Shown: positions 26,838 through 36,955, counted from the first letter of the stretch. The stretch: DNA of 64,000 nucleotides from Bacillus cereus group sp. RP43 (GCF_040459645.1 NZ_JARVHQ010000001.1:806001-870000); one strand, 5' to 3'. Notes: a model not told the origin generated them from the sequence alone. Numbers and translations are program-made.

Positions 26838-27953
26838 ATGACTGTTATTCGAGGTTTAGAAGGGGTAGTAGCAACAACATCATCTGTGAGCTCTATTATT
26901 GATGATACATTAACTTATGTTGGGTATAATATTGATGATTTAGCGGAGAATGCTACATTTGAAGAAGTAGTGTACTTATTATGGCACCGCAAGCTTCCTA
27001 ACGAACAAGAACTAGCGGAATTTAGTGAAACTGTATCTGAATACTATAAAGTACCAGGTGAAATTTTAACATATTTGAAACAAGTAGATTTAAAAATCGC
27101 GCATCCGATGTCTGTTTTACGAACTGCGATTTCCATGCTATCATTATACGATGAGAGCGCTGAAATTATGGATGAGAAGTCCAATTATTTGAAAGCGGTT
27201 AAATTACAGGCTCAAGTCGGAACTTTAATTGCGGCTTATGCAAGAATCCGTAAAGGTTTAGATATTGTTGAGCCGAGAAAAGATTTATCATTAGCTGCAA
27301 ACTTCTTGTACATGTTAAATGATCGTGAGCCAAATGAAGTTGAAATTGAAGCTTTTGATAAGGCGCTTGTACTTCATGCAGATCATGAGTTAAACGCTTC
27401 TACATTTACTGCACGTGTTTGCGTAGCTACACTTTCAGATGTATATTCTGGTATTACAGCAGCAATCGGTGCATTAAAAGGTCCTCTTCACGGCGGGGCA
27501 AATGAAAATGTAATGAAGATGTTAACTGAAATTGGCGAAGAAGAAAATGTAGAATCATATATTCATAATGCTCTTCAAAATAAAGTGAAAATCATGGGCT
27601 TTGGCCACCGTGTGTATGAGCATGGTGATCCACGTGCAAAACATTTACGTGAAATGTCTAAGAGATTATGCGTGCTTTTAGGAGAAGAGAAATGGTATAA
27701 TATGTCTATCAAAATTGAAGACATTGTAACAAAAGAAAAAGGTCTTCCACCAAATGTTGATTTCTATTCAGCTTCTGTATACCATTGTTTAGGAATTGAT
27801 CATGACTTATTTACACCTATTTTTGCAATTAGCCGCATGTCAGGCTGGTTAGCTCATATTCTAGAACAATATGAAAATAACCGTTTAATCCGTCCACGTG
27901 CTGATTATAATGGACCAACACATCAAGTGTATGTTCCAATTGCACAACGATAA
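26838..27953 (+). CDS. citZ: Citrate synthase
   Basis: A 371-aa type II-like citrate synthase condensing acetyl-CoA with oxaloacetate. Catalytic elements: GPLHGGANENVMKML (His), MGFGHRVYEHGDPRA (His and Arg) and NVDFYSASVYHCLGI (Asp). ATG 26838 follows AAAGGAGA. It heads the citZ-icd-mdh TCA cluster as in B. subtilis. A methylcitrate synthase role is less likely from context. Confidence 0.95.
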   Translation: MTVIRGLEGVVATTSSVSSIIDDTLTYVGYNIDDLAENATFEEVVYLLWHRKLPNEQELAEFSETVSEYYKVPGEILTYLKQVDLKIAHPMSVLRTAISMLSLYDESAEIMDEKSNYLKAVKLQAQVGTLIAAYARIRKGLDIVEPRKDLSLAANFLYMLNDREPNEVEIEAFDKALVLHADHELNASTFTARVCVATLSDVYSGITAAIGALKGPLHGGANENVMKMLTEIGEEENVESYIHNALQNKVKIMGFGHRVYEHGDPRAKHLREMSKRLCVLLGEEKWYNMSIKIEDIVTKEKGLPPNVDFYSASVYHCLGIDHDLFTPIFAISRMSGWLAHILEQYENNRLIRPRADYNGPTHQVYVPIAQR

Positions 27954-28052
27954 GCGAAAAACACTATTTCGATAGTAAAAATACGCTTTCAAAAGTCTGA
28001 TTTTTCCGGGAAGATGTAATGATTAGAATATTTAAATTTGACTAACGGTTTG

Positions 28053-28095
28053 AACTGAGGGGTTATTCCCTCAGTTTCATACATATGAAATTTCA
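28053..28095 (+). promoter_or_regulatory. Hairpin and dyad in icd leader
   Basis: AACTGAGGG and CCCTCAGTT form a 9-bp hairpin at 28053-28076 with no T-run, followed directly by the dyad TTTCATACATATGAAA. Both lie within 62 bp of the icd start and could be a processing or control element between citZ and icd. Confidence 0.45.
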
Positions 28096-28113
28096 AACAT
28101 GGGGGTTATCACA

Positions 28114-29406
28114 TTGACGACAGGTGAAAAAATTACTGTAACTAATGGTGTTATGAATGTACCAAACAATCCGATTATTCCATTTATCGAAGGAGATGGA
28201 ATTGGTCCTGATATTTGGGCTGCAGCATCTCGCGTAATAGAAGCAGCAGTTGAGAAAGCTTATGATGGTGAGAAGAAAATCGTTTGGAAAGAAGTGCTTG
28301 CAGGGGAAAAAGCATTCAACCAAACAGGCGAGTGGTTACCAGAAGAGACTTTAAATTTAATTCGTGAATATTTAATCGCAATTAAAGGTCCACTTACAAC
28401 TCCAGTTGGCGGTGGTATTCGTTCTCTAAACGTTGCGCTTCGTCAAGAATTAGATTTATATGTATGTCTACGTCCAGTTCGTTACTTTGAAGGTGTTCCT
28501 TCACCTGTAAAACGTCCGGAAGATACTGATATGGTTATTTTCCGTGAAAATACAGAAGACATTTATGCTGGAATTGAATATGCACAAGGTTCTCCAGAAG
28601 CAGAAAAAGTTCTTGCTTTCTTAAAAGAAGCAATGGGTGTTAATAAAATCCGCTTCCCAGAAACATCAGGGATTGGTATTAAACCAATTTCAGAGGAAGG
28701 GACAAAGCGTCTTGTTCGTGCTGCAATTCAATATGCAATTAACGAAAAACGTTCTTCTGTTACATTAGTTCATAAAGGAAACATTATGAAATTTACAGAA
28801 GGTGCTTTCAAAAACTGGGGTTACGAAGTAGCGGAACAAGAATTCGGCGACAAAGTATTTACTTGGGCTGAATATGATCGCATTGTTGAAAAAGATGGAA
28901 AAGATGCAGCGAATAAAGCGATGGCAGACGCAGAAGTGGCTGGGAAAATCATCGTAAAAGATTCTATTGCAGATATCTTCTTACAACAAATTTTAACTCG
29001 TCCACGTGAGTTTGATGTTGTTGCAACAATGAACTTAAACGGAGACTACATCTCTGATGCACTTGCTGCGCAAGTAGGTGGAATTGGTATTGCACCTGGT
29101 GCAAACATTAACTATGTGACTGGACATGCTATCTTTGAAGCTACACATGGTACAGCTCCAAAATATGCAGGTTTAGATAAAGTAAACCCATCTTCAGTTC
29201 TTCTTTCAGGTGTACTATTATTAGAGCACTTAGGATGGAACGAAGCTGCGAATTTAGTAACTGATTCAGTTGAGAAAACAATTGAATCAAAAGTAGTAAC
29301 TTATGATTTCGCACGCTTAATGGAAGGTGCAACAGAAGTGAAATGTTCTGAGTTCGCTAATGAACTTATTAAAAACATGGATGTAGCGATAATCAAAAAC
29401 GCATAA
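28114..29406 (+). CDS. icd: Isocitrate dehydrogenase (NADP)
   Basis: A 430-aa enzyme oxidising isocitrate to 2-oxoglutarate. Motifs: GDGIGPDIW, the substrate-binding [21 protein letters not shown] region, [20 protein letters not shown] (metal-binding Asp) and [13 protein letters not shown] (nucleotide binding). TTG 28114 after GGGGGT gives the usual Bacillus length; a GTG at 28099 is in frame but overlaps the RBS. Confidence 0.96.
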   Translation: MTTGEKITVTNGVMNVPNNPIIPFIEGDGIGPDIWAAASRVIEAAVEKAYDGEKKIVWKEVLAGEKAFNQTGEWLPEETLNLIREYLIAIKGPLTTPVGGGIRSLNVALRQELDLYVCLRPVRYFEGVPSPVKRPEDTDMVIFRENTEDIYAGIEYAQGSPEAEKVLAFLKEAMGVNKIRFPETSGIGIKPISEEGTKRLVRAAIQYAINEKRSSVTLVHKGNIMKFTEGAFKNWGYEVAEQEFGDKVFTWAEYDRIVEKDGKDAANKAMADAEVAGKIIVKDSIADIFLQQILTRPREFDVVATMNLNGDYISDALAAQVGGIGIAPGANINYVTGHAIFEATHGTAPKYAGLDKVNPSSVLLSGVLLLEHLGWNEAANLVTDSVEKTIESKVVTYDFARLMEGATEVKCSEFANELIKNMDVAIIKNA

Positions 29407-29425
29407 TTAAAGCGGGGGGTAAATT

Positions 29426-30364
29426 ATGACAATCAAACGCAAGAAAGTTTCAGTCATCGGTGCAGGATTTACAGGAGCAACAACAGCATTCTTATTAGCA
29501 CAAAAAGAACTTGCAGATGTTGTATTAGTGGACATTCCACAGCTGGAAAATCCAACAAAAGGGAAAGCGTTAGATATGTTAGAAGCGAGCCCAGTACAAG
29601 GTTTTGATGCTAACATTATTGGTACATCTGATTACGCAGATACTGCTGATTCTGACGTTGTCGTTATTACAGCTGGTATTGCGCGTAAGCCTGGTATGAG
29701 CCGTGATGACTTAGTAGCAACAAACTCTAAAATTATGAAAAGTATTACGCGCGACATTGCAAAACATTCACCAAATGCGATTATTGTTGTATTAACAAAT
29801 CCGGTTGATGCAATGACATATTCTGTATTTAAAGAAGCAGGATTCCCGAAAGAGCGTGTTATCGGTCAATCGGGCGTATTAGATACAGCTCGTTTCCGTA
29901 CATTCATTTCACAAGAATTAAATCTTTCTGTGAAAGACATTACAGGATTTGTTCTTGGTGGACATGGTGACGATATGGTACCTCTTGTACGCTACTCCTA
30001 TGCAGGTGGCATTCCGTTAGAAACATTAATTCCGAAAGAACGTTTAGAAGCAATCGTAGAACGTACACGTAAAGGTGGCGGTGAGATTGTAGGCTTATTA
30101 GGGAACGGTAGTGCATATTATGCGCCAGCAGCTTCTTTAGTTGAAATGACAGAAGCAATCTTGAAAGATCAACGCCGTGTATTACCTGCTATTGCATACC
30201 TTGAAGGTGAGTATGGTTATAGTGACCTTTACTTAGGGGTACCAGTAATTCTGGGTGGTAACGGAATTGAAAAAATTATTGAATTAGAACTTCTTGAAGA
30301 TGAAAAAGAAGCGTTAGATCGCTCTGTAGAATCTGTACGTAACGTTATGAAAGTTCTTGTTTAA
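29426..30364 (+). CDS. mdh: Malate dehydrogenase
   Basis: A 312-aa NAD-dependent malate dehydrogenase of the LDH-like type. Nucleotide loop [15 protein letters not shown], the mobile loop [14 protein letters not shown], substrate Arg in DTARFRTF, and catalytic His in [14 protein letters not shown]. The Arg in RKPGM gives malate rather than lactate specificity. RBS GCGGGGGG, 19 bp after icd. Terminator at 30381-30410 closes the TCA operon. Confidence 0.97.
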   Translation: MTIKRKKVSVIGAGFTGATTAFLLAQKELADVVLVDIPQLENPTKGKALDMLEASPVQGFDANIIGTSDYADTADSDVVVITAGIARKPGMSRDDLVATNSKIMKSITRDIAKHSPNAIIVVLTNPVDAMTYSVFKEAGFPKERVIGQSGVLDTARFRTFISQELNLSVKDITGFVLGGHGDDMVPLVRYSYAGGIPLETLIPKERLEAIVERTRKGGGEIVGLLGNGSAYYAPAASLVEMTEAILKDQRRVLPAIAYLEGEYGYSDLYLGVPVILGGNGIEKIIELELLEDEKEALDRSVESVRNVMKVLV

Positions 30365-30380
30365 TAATTAAATATAAGCG

Positions 30381-30410
30381 GAAAAAGATTCGGGGCCCCG
30401 AATCTTTTTC
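30381..30410 (+). terminator. mdh terminator, perfect palindrome
   Basis: A 30-bp dyad without spacer centred on GGGGCCCC; the arm ends in CTTTTTC. It ends the citZ-icd-mdh unit. Confidence 0.9.
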
Positions 30411-30580
30411 TACTATATATTGAAATGTTTTTTTGAAATAATATGAAAACGCTATCATTTGGTGTATCCTATAATGAAACTATAGACGTATACTATATAT
30501 TGCCCTCATCATAGTAAATTTCGGATAAGGTATCGCTTTTAGTAGGATAATAAGGTGAAAAAATCGGAGGGGGTTGTAAC

Positions 30581-31054
30581 ATGTTAAAGAAAAAAGTTCA
30601 AATTGGTCGTAGAATGGATGAAATTACAGTAGGAGAGAAATTATCTATCACTGAAAAAATTGAGGATAAAGATTTGTTATTGTACTTAGGGTTAACGAAT
30701 GATGCCAATCCATTATATATTCAGCATGATTACGCATCCCAAACTCCGTATGAAAAGCCGATTGTACCAAGCATTATGCTAACGGGGCTGATTACAACGG
30801 CGGTTACGAAATATTTACCAGGTCCAGGTAGTCATATTACTAGGAAGGACCTTACGTTCGTGAAACATGTTCACCATTATGAAACGTTACAAATCCACTT
30901 TGAAGTTGTGACTGTTTCAGAGGAGGAACATACAATTGATATGCTTGTATTTGCTCATGATGAAAAAGGAGAAACTGTTGTAAAAGGTTCATTAACAGTA
31001 ACACCACCTTTTAAATCTGTTTCTATTATGGAAAAAGCATTAGATAATTTTTAA
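30581..31054 (+). CDS. MaoC-like hotdog dehydratase family protein
   Basis: A 157-aa hotdog-fold protein. Motifs DANPLYIQHDYASQTPYEKP and IVPSIMLTGL resemble the R-hydratase (MaoC) active site D-x-N-P-x-H, with a Tyr-Ile-Gln before the His. It may hydrate enoyl-CoA or act as a thioesterase-like binder. RBS GGAGGGGG. Stands alone between mdh and phoP; terminator at 31077-31130. Confidence 0.85.
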   Translation: MLKKKVQIGRRMDEITVGEKLSITEKIEDKDLLLYLGLTNDANPLYIQHDYASQTPYEKPIVPSIMLTGLITTAVTKYLPGPGSHITRKDLTFVKHVHHYETLQIHFEVVTVSEEEHTIDMLVFAHDEKGETVVKGSLTVTPPFKSVSIMEKALDNF

Positions 31055-31076
31055 AACATGAAAGTTAGAATGATAT

Positions 31077-31130
31077 AAAAGTAGCGCTAGTCATATTCTT
31101 ATTAAGGATATGCTAGCGCTACTTTTTGTT
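31077..31130 (+). terminator. Terminator after MaoC-like gene
   Basis: AAAGTAGCGCTAG and CTAGCGCTACTTT with further CATAT/ATATG pairing inside; T-run after. Confidence 0.9.
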
Positions 31131-31149
31131 TGGAAAGGGTGATATAACT

Positions 31150-31386
31150 GTGAAATGGGAAAGGGAAGACATTATTTTTGAAACGATAAGAGAAGCTGAA
31201 GTATGGGCCGATTCAATCGCGAATGAAATGTACGGGAAAGTATTTGATGGATATGAAACACCGGATTATAAAATAGCGTATGCTCTTTCGTTTTTCCTAG
31301 CGCAAAATCGAGATTTTATAGTTCATACGGAAGTGAGCTTTAAAAAAGAGAGAGCAATCTATAAAGTTTGGAAAAATCCTGTGTAG
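31150..31386 (+). CDS. Small hypothetical protein (78 aa)
   Basis: A soluble, mixed-charge protein starting VKWEREDIIFETIREAEVWA, ending FKKERAIYKVWKNPV. GTG 31150 follows AAAGGGTG; a TTG at 31126 is open but sits in the terminator tail. No motif or membrane segment seen. Between the MaoC-like gene and the phoP promoter. Confidence 0.6.
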   Translation: MKWEREDIIFETIREAEVWADSIANEMYGKVFDGYETPDYKIAYALSFFLAQNRDFIVHTEVSFKKERAIYKVWKNPV

Positions 31387-31457
31387 CTGAAGGTGAATCA
31401 TAATTACTTCTATTTTCTCAATTTTACACAAACGAGCTCCATGAATAGACAATTATA

Positions 31458-31486
31458 TTGAGGGGGACCTTGTTTTCTAGTATGAT
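31458..31486 (+). promoter_or_regulatory. phoPR promoter
   Basis: TTGAGG (31458-31463) and TATGAT (31481-31486) with an exact 17-bp spacer, about 60 bp before the phoP start. Confidence 0.7.
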
Positions 31487-31548
31487 GAGAATAACGGGGA
31501 AAATACTAGGATGAAGAAGGTTTCAAGTCTATAACTTGGAGGAAAAGA

Positions 31549-32268
31549 ATGAACAATCGTATTTTAGTAGTTGATGATGAGGAATTTATCTTAACTTTAA
31601 TTGAATTTAATTTACAACAAGCTGGGTTTGAAGTTATAACAGCGATGGATGGAGAAATGGCGTTTCAAAAAGCGACAACAGAACGTCCAGATTTAATTAT
31701 ATTAGATTTGATGCTTCCGAAAATGGATGGTATGGAAGTTTGTAAAGAATTACGATTGCAGCGTGTTATGACGCCGATTTTAATGCTAACAGCAAAAGAT
31801 GATGAATTTGATAAGGTGCTGGGTCTTGAGCTTGGGGCTGATGATTATATGACAAAGCCGTTTAGCCCAAGGGAAGTTGTTGCTCGTGTGAAGGCGATTT
31901 TGCGCCGTACGAAATTACAGCAAGAAGAACAAGTTTCGGAAGCACCAGATGAAGATAGTATCCTAATTGCAGAGCTTAAAATTTTACCGGAGTTTTATGA
32001 AGCGTACTTCCAAGGAAGGAAACTGGAATTAACACCGAAAGAATTTGAATTACTTGTTTATCTTGCGAAAAATAAAAGTCGTGTATTAACTCGTGATCAA
32101 TTATTGAGTGCTGTATGGAATTATGATTTTGCCGGTGATACAAGAATTGTTGATGTCCATATTAGCCATTTGCGCGATAAAATTGAACAAAATACGAAAA
32201 AACCGACGTACATTAAAACGATACGTGGTTTAGGTTATAAATTAGAGGAGCCAAAAGGGGATGAATAA
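31549..32268 (+). CDS. phoP: Phosphate response regulator PhoP
   Basis: A 239-aa OmpR/PhoB-type response regulator. Receiver domain with acidic pair D9-D10, phosphoacceptor D53 in IILDLMLPK, Thr in LTAKDDE and Lys in MTKPFSP. The C-terminal winged helix (LTPKEFELLVYLAKNKSRVL ... HISHLRDKIE) binds direct repeats of TTAACA type. RBS TTGGAGGA. It overlaps phoR by 8 bp. The match to phosphate control rests on synteny (mdh-phoPR-polA). Confidence 0.93.
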   Translation: MNNRILVVDDEEFILTLIEFNLQQAGFEVITAMDGEMAFQKATTERPDLIILDLMLPKMDGMEVCKELRLQRVMTPILMLTAKDDEFDKVLGLELGADDYMTKPFSPREVVARVKAILRRTKLQQEEQVSEAPDEDSILIAELKILPEFYEAYFQGRKLELTPKEFELLVYLAKNKSRVLTRDQLLSAVWNYDFAGDTRIVDVHISHLRDKIEQNTKKPTYIKTIRGLGYKLEEPKGDE

Positions 32269-34024
32269 ATTTCGTTCCAGGCTTCTTTTTACATTTGTTT
32301 CTCTTATCGTTTTTATTTTAGTTGGACTAGGTGTATTATTAGAAACTGTATTTGAAAACTACTATATAGACCATGCTAAAGAGAGAATGGTAAAAGAGAC
32401 ACAGTATGTTGCGGTATTAGCAGAAGAGCAAGGGTTTGATGCTGTTTTAAAAAAGCCTTATGTATTTGAAAAGTTAGAGGAAAAAATACCAGCTTCTATT
32501 ATATTTGTGGATGAAAAAAAGAAAGTTCAATATAGCAGAGGACAACAATCTGCATTTAGCCAAGAGATGATTAAAGAACTTTCTTCTGAAACAGCAAAGC
32601 AAAGAAATAAAGTCATTACGAAAGAAGCAGATCAAAAGAATGAATTTTATCATGCGGTGTTCGTCCAGGATGTAGAAGGGAAACAAGGATACATTTTGGT
32701 GAAAAGTACAATTGATACTTTGAGGGACGTTCACCAAAAAACGTGGGGATTATTAATTATCGGATTTGTCATTGCTTGTCTCGTAGTTGTATTCCTTGGG
32801 GTGAAAATTACAGGGCAATATATTAGACCGATTGAATCAGTCACGAAAGTTGCGATTGAACTAGCGAAGGGTAATTATAAAGCGCGTGCATATGAAAGTC
32901 ATTCGGATGAAACAGGAATGCTGAGTAAAGCAATTAATATTTTAGCGCGCAATTTACAAGAGATGACACTCGAACAAGAAATGCAACAAGATCGTTTGCA
33001 CACATTAATTGAGAATATGGGAAGCGGAATGATATTAATTGATAGCCGTGGTTATATAAACCTTGTAAATCGTTCTTATAAGGAGACTTTCCACGTAACT
33101 GATGAAGAATATTTAAATCGTTTATATTATGAATCGTTTCATCATACGGAAATTATTGAGCTTGTGGAAGAAATTTTTATGACAGAAGTGAAAGTGCGTA
33201 AACAAATGTTATTGCCGCTTGGTATTGAGCGAAAGCATTTCGAGGTATATGGAGCGCCAATTATTGGGACGAACCATGAGTGGAAAGGGATTGTTCTCGT
33301 ATTCCATGACATTACTGAGCTGAAGAAATTAGAACAAATGAGAAAAGACTTTTTAGCCAATGTTTCTCATGAATTGAAGACACCGATTACTTCTATTAAA
33401 GGCTTTTCAGAAACGCTCTTGGATGGGGCGATGGATAACAAAAGATTTTGTGAACATTTCTTGCATATTATTCTAAAAGAAAGTGAACGCATGCAAGGAT
33501 TAATTGAAGATTTATTAGATTTGTCAAAGATCGAGCAACAAGGATTTAAGTTAAATATGGGTACGGTTGATATGAAGGGACTTCTTGAAGACATACACAT
33601 GGTGCTTGATAATAAGGCAGGCGAAAAAGAAATCTCTTTACAAGTGAATGTATTAAAACGTGTTTCTGTCATTGGAGATCCAAGTCGTTTGAAACAAATC
33701 TTTATTAATTTAATTAATAATGCAATCGTATATACACCTGCTGGAGGCATTGTTTCTGTAGAGTTAGCAGAAGATAAATATAATGCTTATATAAAAGTAT
33801 CAGATACTGGAATTGGTATTAGTAAAGAAGAAATCCCTCGTATATTTGAACGTTTTTATCGAGTTGATAAAGCGAGAAGTAGAAATACGGGTGGAACGGG
33901 TCTTGGTTTATCAATTGTAAAGCATTTAGTTGAAGCACATCAAGGTACGATTACAGTGGATAGTGAGGTTGGGGAAGGAACAACATTTACAGTTGTTTTA
34001 CCAAAATCAGCCACTGAAAAATAG
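32261..34024 (+). CDS. phoR: Phosphate sensor histidine kinase PhoR
   Basis: A 587-aa membrane kinase. Transmembrane helices near residues 7-29 and 161-184 bracket an extracytoplasmic domain, then a HAMP linker (IRPIESVTKVAIELAKGNYK), a PAS domain (about 240-350), HisKA with His370 in NVSHELKTP, and HATPase with NLINNAIVYTP, DTGIGI and GGTGLGLSI. ATG overlaps phoP, giving coupled synthesis of the pair. Confidence 0.94.
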   Translation: MNKFRSRLLFTFVSLIVFILVGLGVLLETVFENYYIDHAKERMVKETQYVAVLAEEQGFDAVLKKPYVFEKLEEKIPASIIFVDEKKKVQYSRGQQSAFSQEMIKELSSETAKQRNKVITKEADQKNEFYHAVFVQDVEGKQGYILVKSTIDTLRDVHQKTWGLLIIGFVIACLVVVFLGVKITGQYIRPIESVTKVAIELAKGNYKARAYESHSDETGMLSKAINILARNLQEMTLEQEMQQDRLHTLIENMGSGMILIDSRGYINLVNRSYKETFHVTDEEYLNRLYYESFHHTEIIELVEEIFMTEVKVRKQMLLPLGIERKHFEVYGAPIIGTNHEWKGIVLVFHDITELKKLEQMRKDFLANVSHELKTPITSIKGFSETLLDGAMDNKRFCEHFLHIILKESERMQGLIEDLLDLSKIEQQGFKLNMGTVDMKGLLEDIHMVLDNKAGEKEISLQVNVLKRVSVIGDPSRLKQIFINLINNAIVYTPAGGIVSVELAEDKYNAYIKVSDTGIGISKEEIPRIFERFYRVDKARSRNTGGTGLGLSIVKHLVEAHQGTITVDSEVGEGTTFTVVLPKSATEK

Positions 34025-34035
34025 GATGAAGGATA

Positions 34036-34092
34036 TTTACAATATATTAACAATGGCTTAATTAAATATTAATAAAGCTCTGTTAATATAAT
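34036..34092 (+). promoter_or_regulatory. Candidate PhoP-activated promoter after phoR
   Basis: TTTACA (34036), TTAACA (34047), TTAATT (34058) and TTAATA (34069) recur every 11 bp, the phasing of Bacillus PhoP boxes, and a perfect TATAAT follows at 34087-34092. No good -35 box is present, as is usual for PhoP-dependent promoters. Predicted start near 34099. Confidence 0.6.
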
Positions 34093-34098
34093 ATATGA

Positions 34099-34267
34099 AA
34101 ACCCCTTCATCCAAGGAGTAATTTTGGACGAGAGTAGTTATGCTATTCTCGTCACTTCCCTTTTATGCCAATGTAAGTCTGTTTATATATGATAGAAAAA
34201 AACCGTTATTTTTCTTCTCTCTATTAGTCATGTTAATATAGAGAGAGGAAAAGAACGGTTTTTTTTC
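34099..34267 (+). ncRNA. Putative PhoP-dependent small transcript
   Basis: From the predicted start, the transcript would meet an 11-bp hairpin at 34127-34153 (GACGAGAGTAG with CTATTCTCGTC, then CCCTTTT) and then the strong terminator at 34195-34267. It could be a 65-170 nt RNA. It also contains AAGGAG and a TTG-started 22-codon frame (34124-34192) whose coding status is doubtful. Existence is inferred from promoter and terminators only. Confidence 0.35.
34195..34267 (+). terminator. Strong terminator before polA
   Basis: AAAACCGTT and AACGGTTTT close a long stem with inner TCTCTCTAT/ATAGAGAGA pairing, then eight Ts. It insulates polA from the phoPR side. Confidence 0.9.
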
Positions 34268-34309
34268 TGTGGAAAAATCGTTTCAAATTTGTATGGGGAG
34301 GTTTGTAGT

Positions 34310-36943
34310 TTGGAAAAAAAAGTCGTATTAGTAGATGGTAATAATATCGCGTATCGTGCTTTCTTTGCACTACCGCTTTTAAATAACGACAAAGGTATAC
34401 ATACGAACGCAATTTATGGTTTTACGATGATGTTAATGAGAATACTCGAGGAAGAAAAACCGACGCATATGCTTGTGGCGTTTGATGCGGGGAAAACAAC
34501 ATTCCGTCATAAAACGTATAGTGATTATAAGGGAGGGCGTCAAAAGACTCCACCTGAGTTATCAGAGCAATTCCCGTTTATTCGTGAGATGCTTGATGCA
34601 TTCAATGTACCGCGTTATGAGCTGGAAAATTATGAAGCGGATGACATTATGGGGACGTTAGCGAAAGAAGCGAGTGAGCAAGGGTTTCATGTGAAAGTTA
34701 TTTCAGGAGATAAAGATTTACTGCAACTTGTTTCAGATAATACACTCGTTTGTATTCCTCGCAAAGGGATTACAGAAGTAGATGAATATACGAAAGAAGC
34801 TTTATTTGAGAAATATAGCTTATCACCAAAGCAAATTATCGACATGAAAGGTTTAATGGGGGATCAATCAGATAACATTCCAGGTGTACCAGGTGTTGGT
34901 GAAAAAACTGCGATTAAATTGTTAACACAATTTGAAACGGTAGAAGCGGTATATGAAAACTTAGATCAAGTAAGTGGCAAGAAATTAAAAGAAAAGTTAG
35001 AAGCAAATAAAGAACAAGCTCTTATGAGTAAAGAACTTGCGACTATTATTACAGACGCACCGATTACTGTGCATGTAGATGATATGGCATATAAAGGGTA
35101 TGAACCAAGCGATTTAATTCCAATGTTCGAGAATTTAGGATTTACATCCCTTTTAAATAAATTAGGTGTTACACCGGAGGAAACGGCTCCAGCTGAATTA
35201 GATGATATTTCATTTGATATTGTAGAAGAAGTTACAGAAGAAATGCTTCAGCAAGATAGTGCGCTTATTGTTGAAGTACAAGAAGATAACTATCATAAAG
35301 CCGATATTCAAGGTTTTGGTATTCAAAATGAAAACGGTTGTTACTTCATTCCGGCCGATGTTGCTCTTAAATCAGATGCTTTTAAAGAGTGGCTTGCAAA
35401 TGGGGAAATGAGAAAACATACATTTGATGCGAAGCGTGCTATCGTTGCCCTCAAATGGAATGGTGTAGATATTCAGGGAATTGATTTTGATTTATTAATT
35501 GCCGCTTATTTACTTGATCCAGCTGATACCGATAAAGATTTCCGTGCTGTTGCGAAAATGAAAGAAACACATGCGGTAAAATCTGACGAAGAAGTTTACG
35601 GGAAAGGTGCGAAGCGTGCTGTTCCGGAGCAAGAGGTAGTAGCTGAGCATGTAGCTCGTAAAGTGCATGTATTATATGATGTGAAGCAAACATTCGAGGA
35701 AGAATTAGAAAAGAATGAGCAATATGAACTATTTACAGAGTTAGAATTACCTCTTGCTCGTGTACTAGCTGACATGGAAGTGAAAGGTGTTACAGTTGAT
35801 ACGGAGCGCCTTCGTAATATGGGAGAAGAGCTTGCGGGTAGATTAAAGGAAATGGAACAAGAGATTTATGAGCTTGCAGGAACGGAATTTAATATTAATT
35901 CACCGAAGCAACTTGGGGTTATTCTGTTTGAAAACTTAAATTTACCTGTTATTAAAAAGACGAAAACAGGTTATTCTACGTCTGCTGATGTGCTAGACAA
36001 GCTTATGGATCATCATGCAATCATTCCGAAGATTTTACACTACCGTCAATTAGGAAAACTAAATTCTACATATATTGAAGGGTTATTAAAAGTTGTACAT
36101 GACGATTCATCTAAAATTCACACTCGCTTTAACCAAGTGTTAACGCAAACGGGACGACTAAGTTCAACGGAACCAAACTTGCAAAATATCCCGATTCGAT
36201 TAGAAGAGGGAAGGAAGATTCGTCAGGCGTTTATTCCTTCAGAAGAAGGATGGATTATGTACGCAGCTGATTATTCACAAATTGAACTTCGTGTGCTTGC
36301 TCACATTGCAAAAGATAAAGGTTTAGTTGAAGCATTCCAACATGACATGGATATTCATACGAAAACAGCTATGGATGTATTCGGTGTTGGAAAGGATGAA
36401 GTGACATCTAATATGAGACGACAGGCAAAAGCTGTAAACTTCGGCATTGTATACGGTATTAGTGATTACGGCCTTTCACAAAACTTAGGAATCACGAGAA
36501 AAGCGGCAGGGGAATTTATTGAAAGGTATTTAGAAAGCTTCCCTGGGGTACAAGAATATATGGCTGACATTGTAAAAGATGCGAAGCAAAAAGGATATGT
36601 TTCAACGTTATTAAATCGCCGTCGTTACATTCCAGAAATTACGAGTCGTAACTTTAATTTACGTAGCTTTGCAGAGCGGACAGCAATGAATACACCAATT
36701 CAAGGTAGTGCGGCTGATATTATTAAAAAGGCTATGATTATTATGGCGGATCGCTTAGAAGAAGAAGGCCTACAAGCTCGCTTACTTCTGCAAGTACACG
36801 ATGAATTGATATTTGAAGCACCAAAAGAAGAATTAGAAAAATTAGAGAAGCTTGTACCTGAAGTAATGGAGCATGCAATTGAACTAGCGGTTCCGCTCAA
36901 AGTTGATTATTCTTACGGTCCAACTTGGTACGACGCGAAATAA
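34310..36943 (+). CDS. polA: DNA polymerase I
   Basis: An 877-aa polymerase I for Okazaki processing and repair. The 5'-nuclease domain (1-290: VDGNNIAYRAFFALP, YEADDIMGTLA, GDKDLLQLV, GDQSDNIPGVPGVGEKTA) is followed by a 3'-5' exonuclease-like domain without the DEDD catalytic set, as in other Bacillus enzymes, and the polymerase domain with D654 (DYSQIELR) and D831 (VHDELIFE). TTG 34310 follows GGGGAGG. Followed 12 bp later by mutM. Confidence 0.97.
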   Translation: MEKKVVLVDGNNIAYRAFFALPLLNNDKGIHTNAIYGFTMMLMRILEEEKPTHMLVAFDAGKTTFRHKTYSDYKGGRQKTPPELSEQFPFIREMLDAFNVPRYELENYEADDIMGTLAKEASEQGFHVKVISGDKDLLQLVSDNTLVCIPRKGITEVDEYTKEALFEKYSLSPKQIIDMKGLMGDQSDNIPGVPGVGEKTAIKLLTQFETVEAVYENLDQVSGKKLKEKLEANKEQALMSKELATIITDAPITVHVDDMAYKGYEPSDLIPMFENLGFTSLLNKLGVTPEETAPAELDDISFDIVEEVTEEMLQQDSALIVEVQEDNYHKADIQGFGIQNENGCYFIPADVALKSDAFKEWLANGEMRKHTFDAKRAIVALKWNGVDIQGIDFDLLIAAYLLDPADTDKDFRAVAKMKETHAVKSDEEVYGKGAKRAVPEQEVVAEHVARKVHVLYDVKQTFEEELEKNEQYELFTELELPLARVLADMEVKGVTVDTERLRNMGEELAGRLKEMEQEIYELAGTEFNINSPKQLGVILFENLNLPVIKKTKTGYSTSADVLDKLMDHHAIIPKILHYRQLGKLNSTYIEGLLKVVHDDSSKIHTRFNQVLTQTGRLSSTEPNLQNIPIRLEEGRKIRQAFIPSEEGWIMYAADYSQIELRVLAHIAKDKGLVEAFQHDMDIHTKTAMDVFGVGKDEVTSNMRRQAKAVNFGIVYGISDYGLSQNLGITRKAAGEFIERYLESFPGVQEYMADIVKDAKQKGYVSTLLNRRRYIPEITSRNFNLRSFAERTAMNTPIQGSAADIIKKAMIIMADRLEEEGLQARLLLQVHDELIFEAPKEELEKLEKLVPEVMEHAIELAVPLKVDYSYGPTWYDAK

Positions 36944-36955
36944 GGAAGTGATGAA

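Noticed and set aside
34124..34192. 22-codon TTG frame within the PhoP-dependent transcript, as a gene
   Set aside because: RBS AAGGAG is good, but the start of the frame coincides with a stem and composition is uninformative; kept only as a possibility under the transcript.
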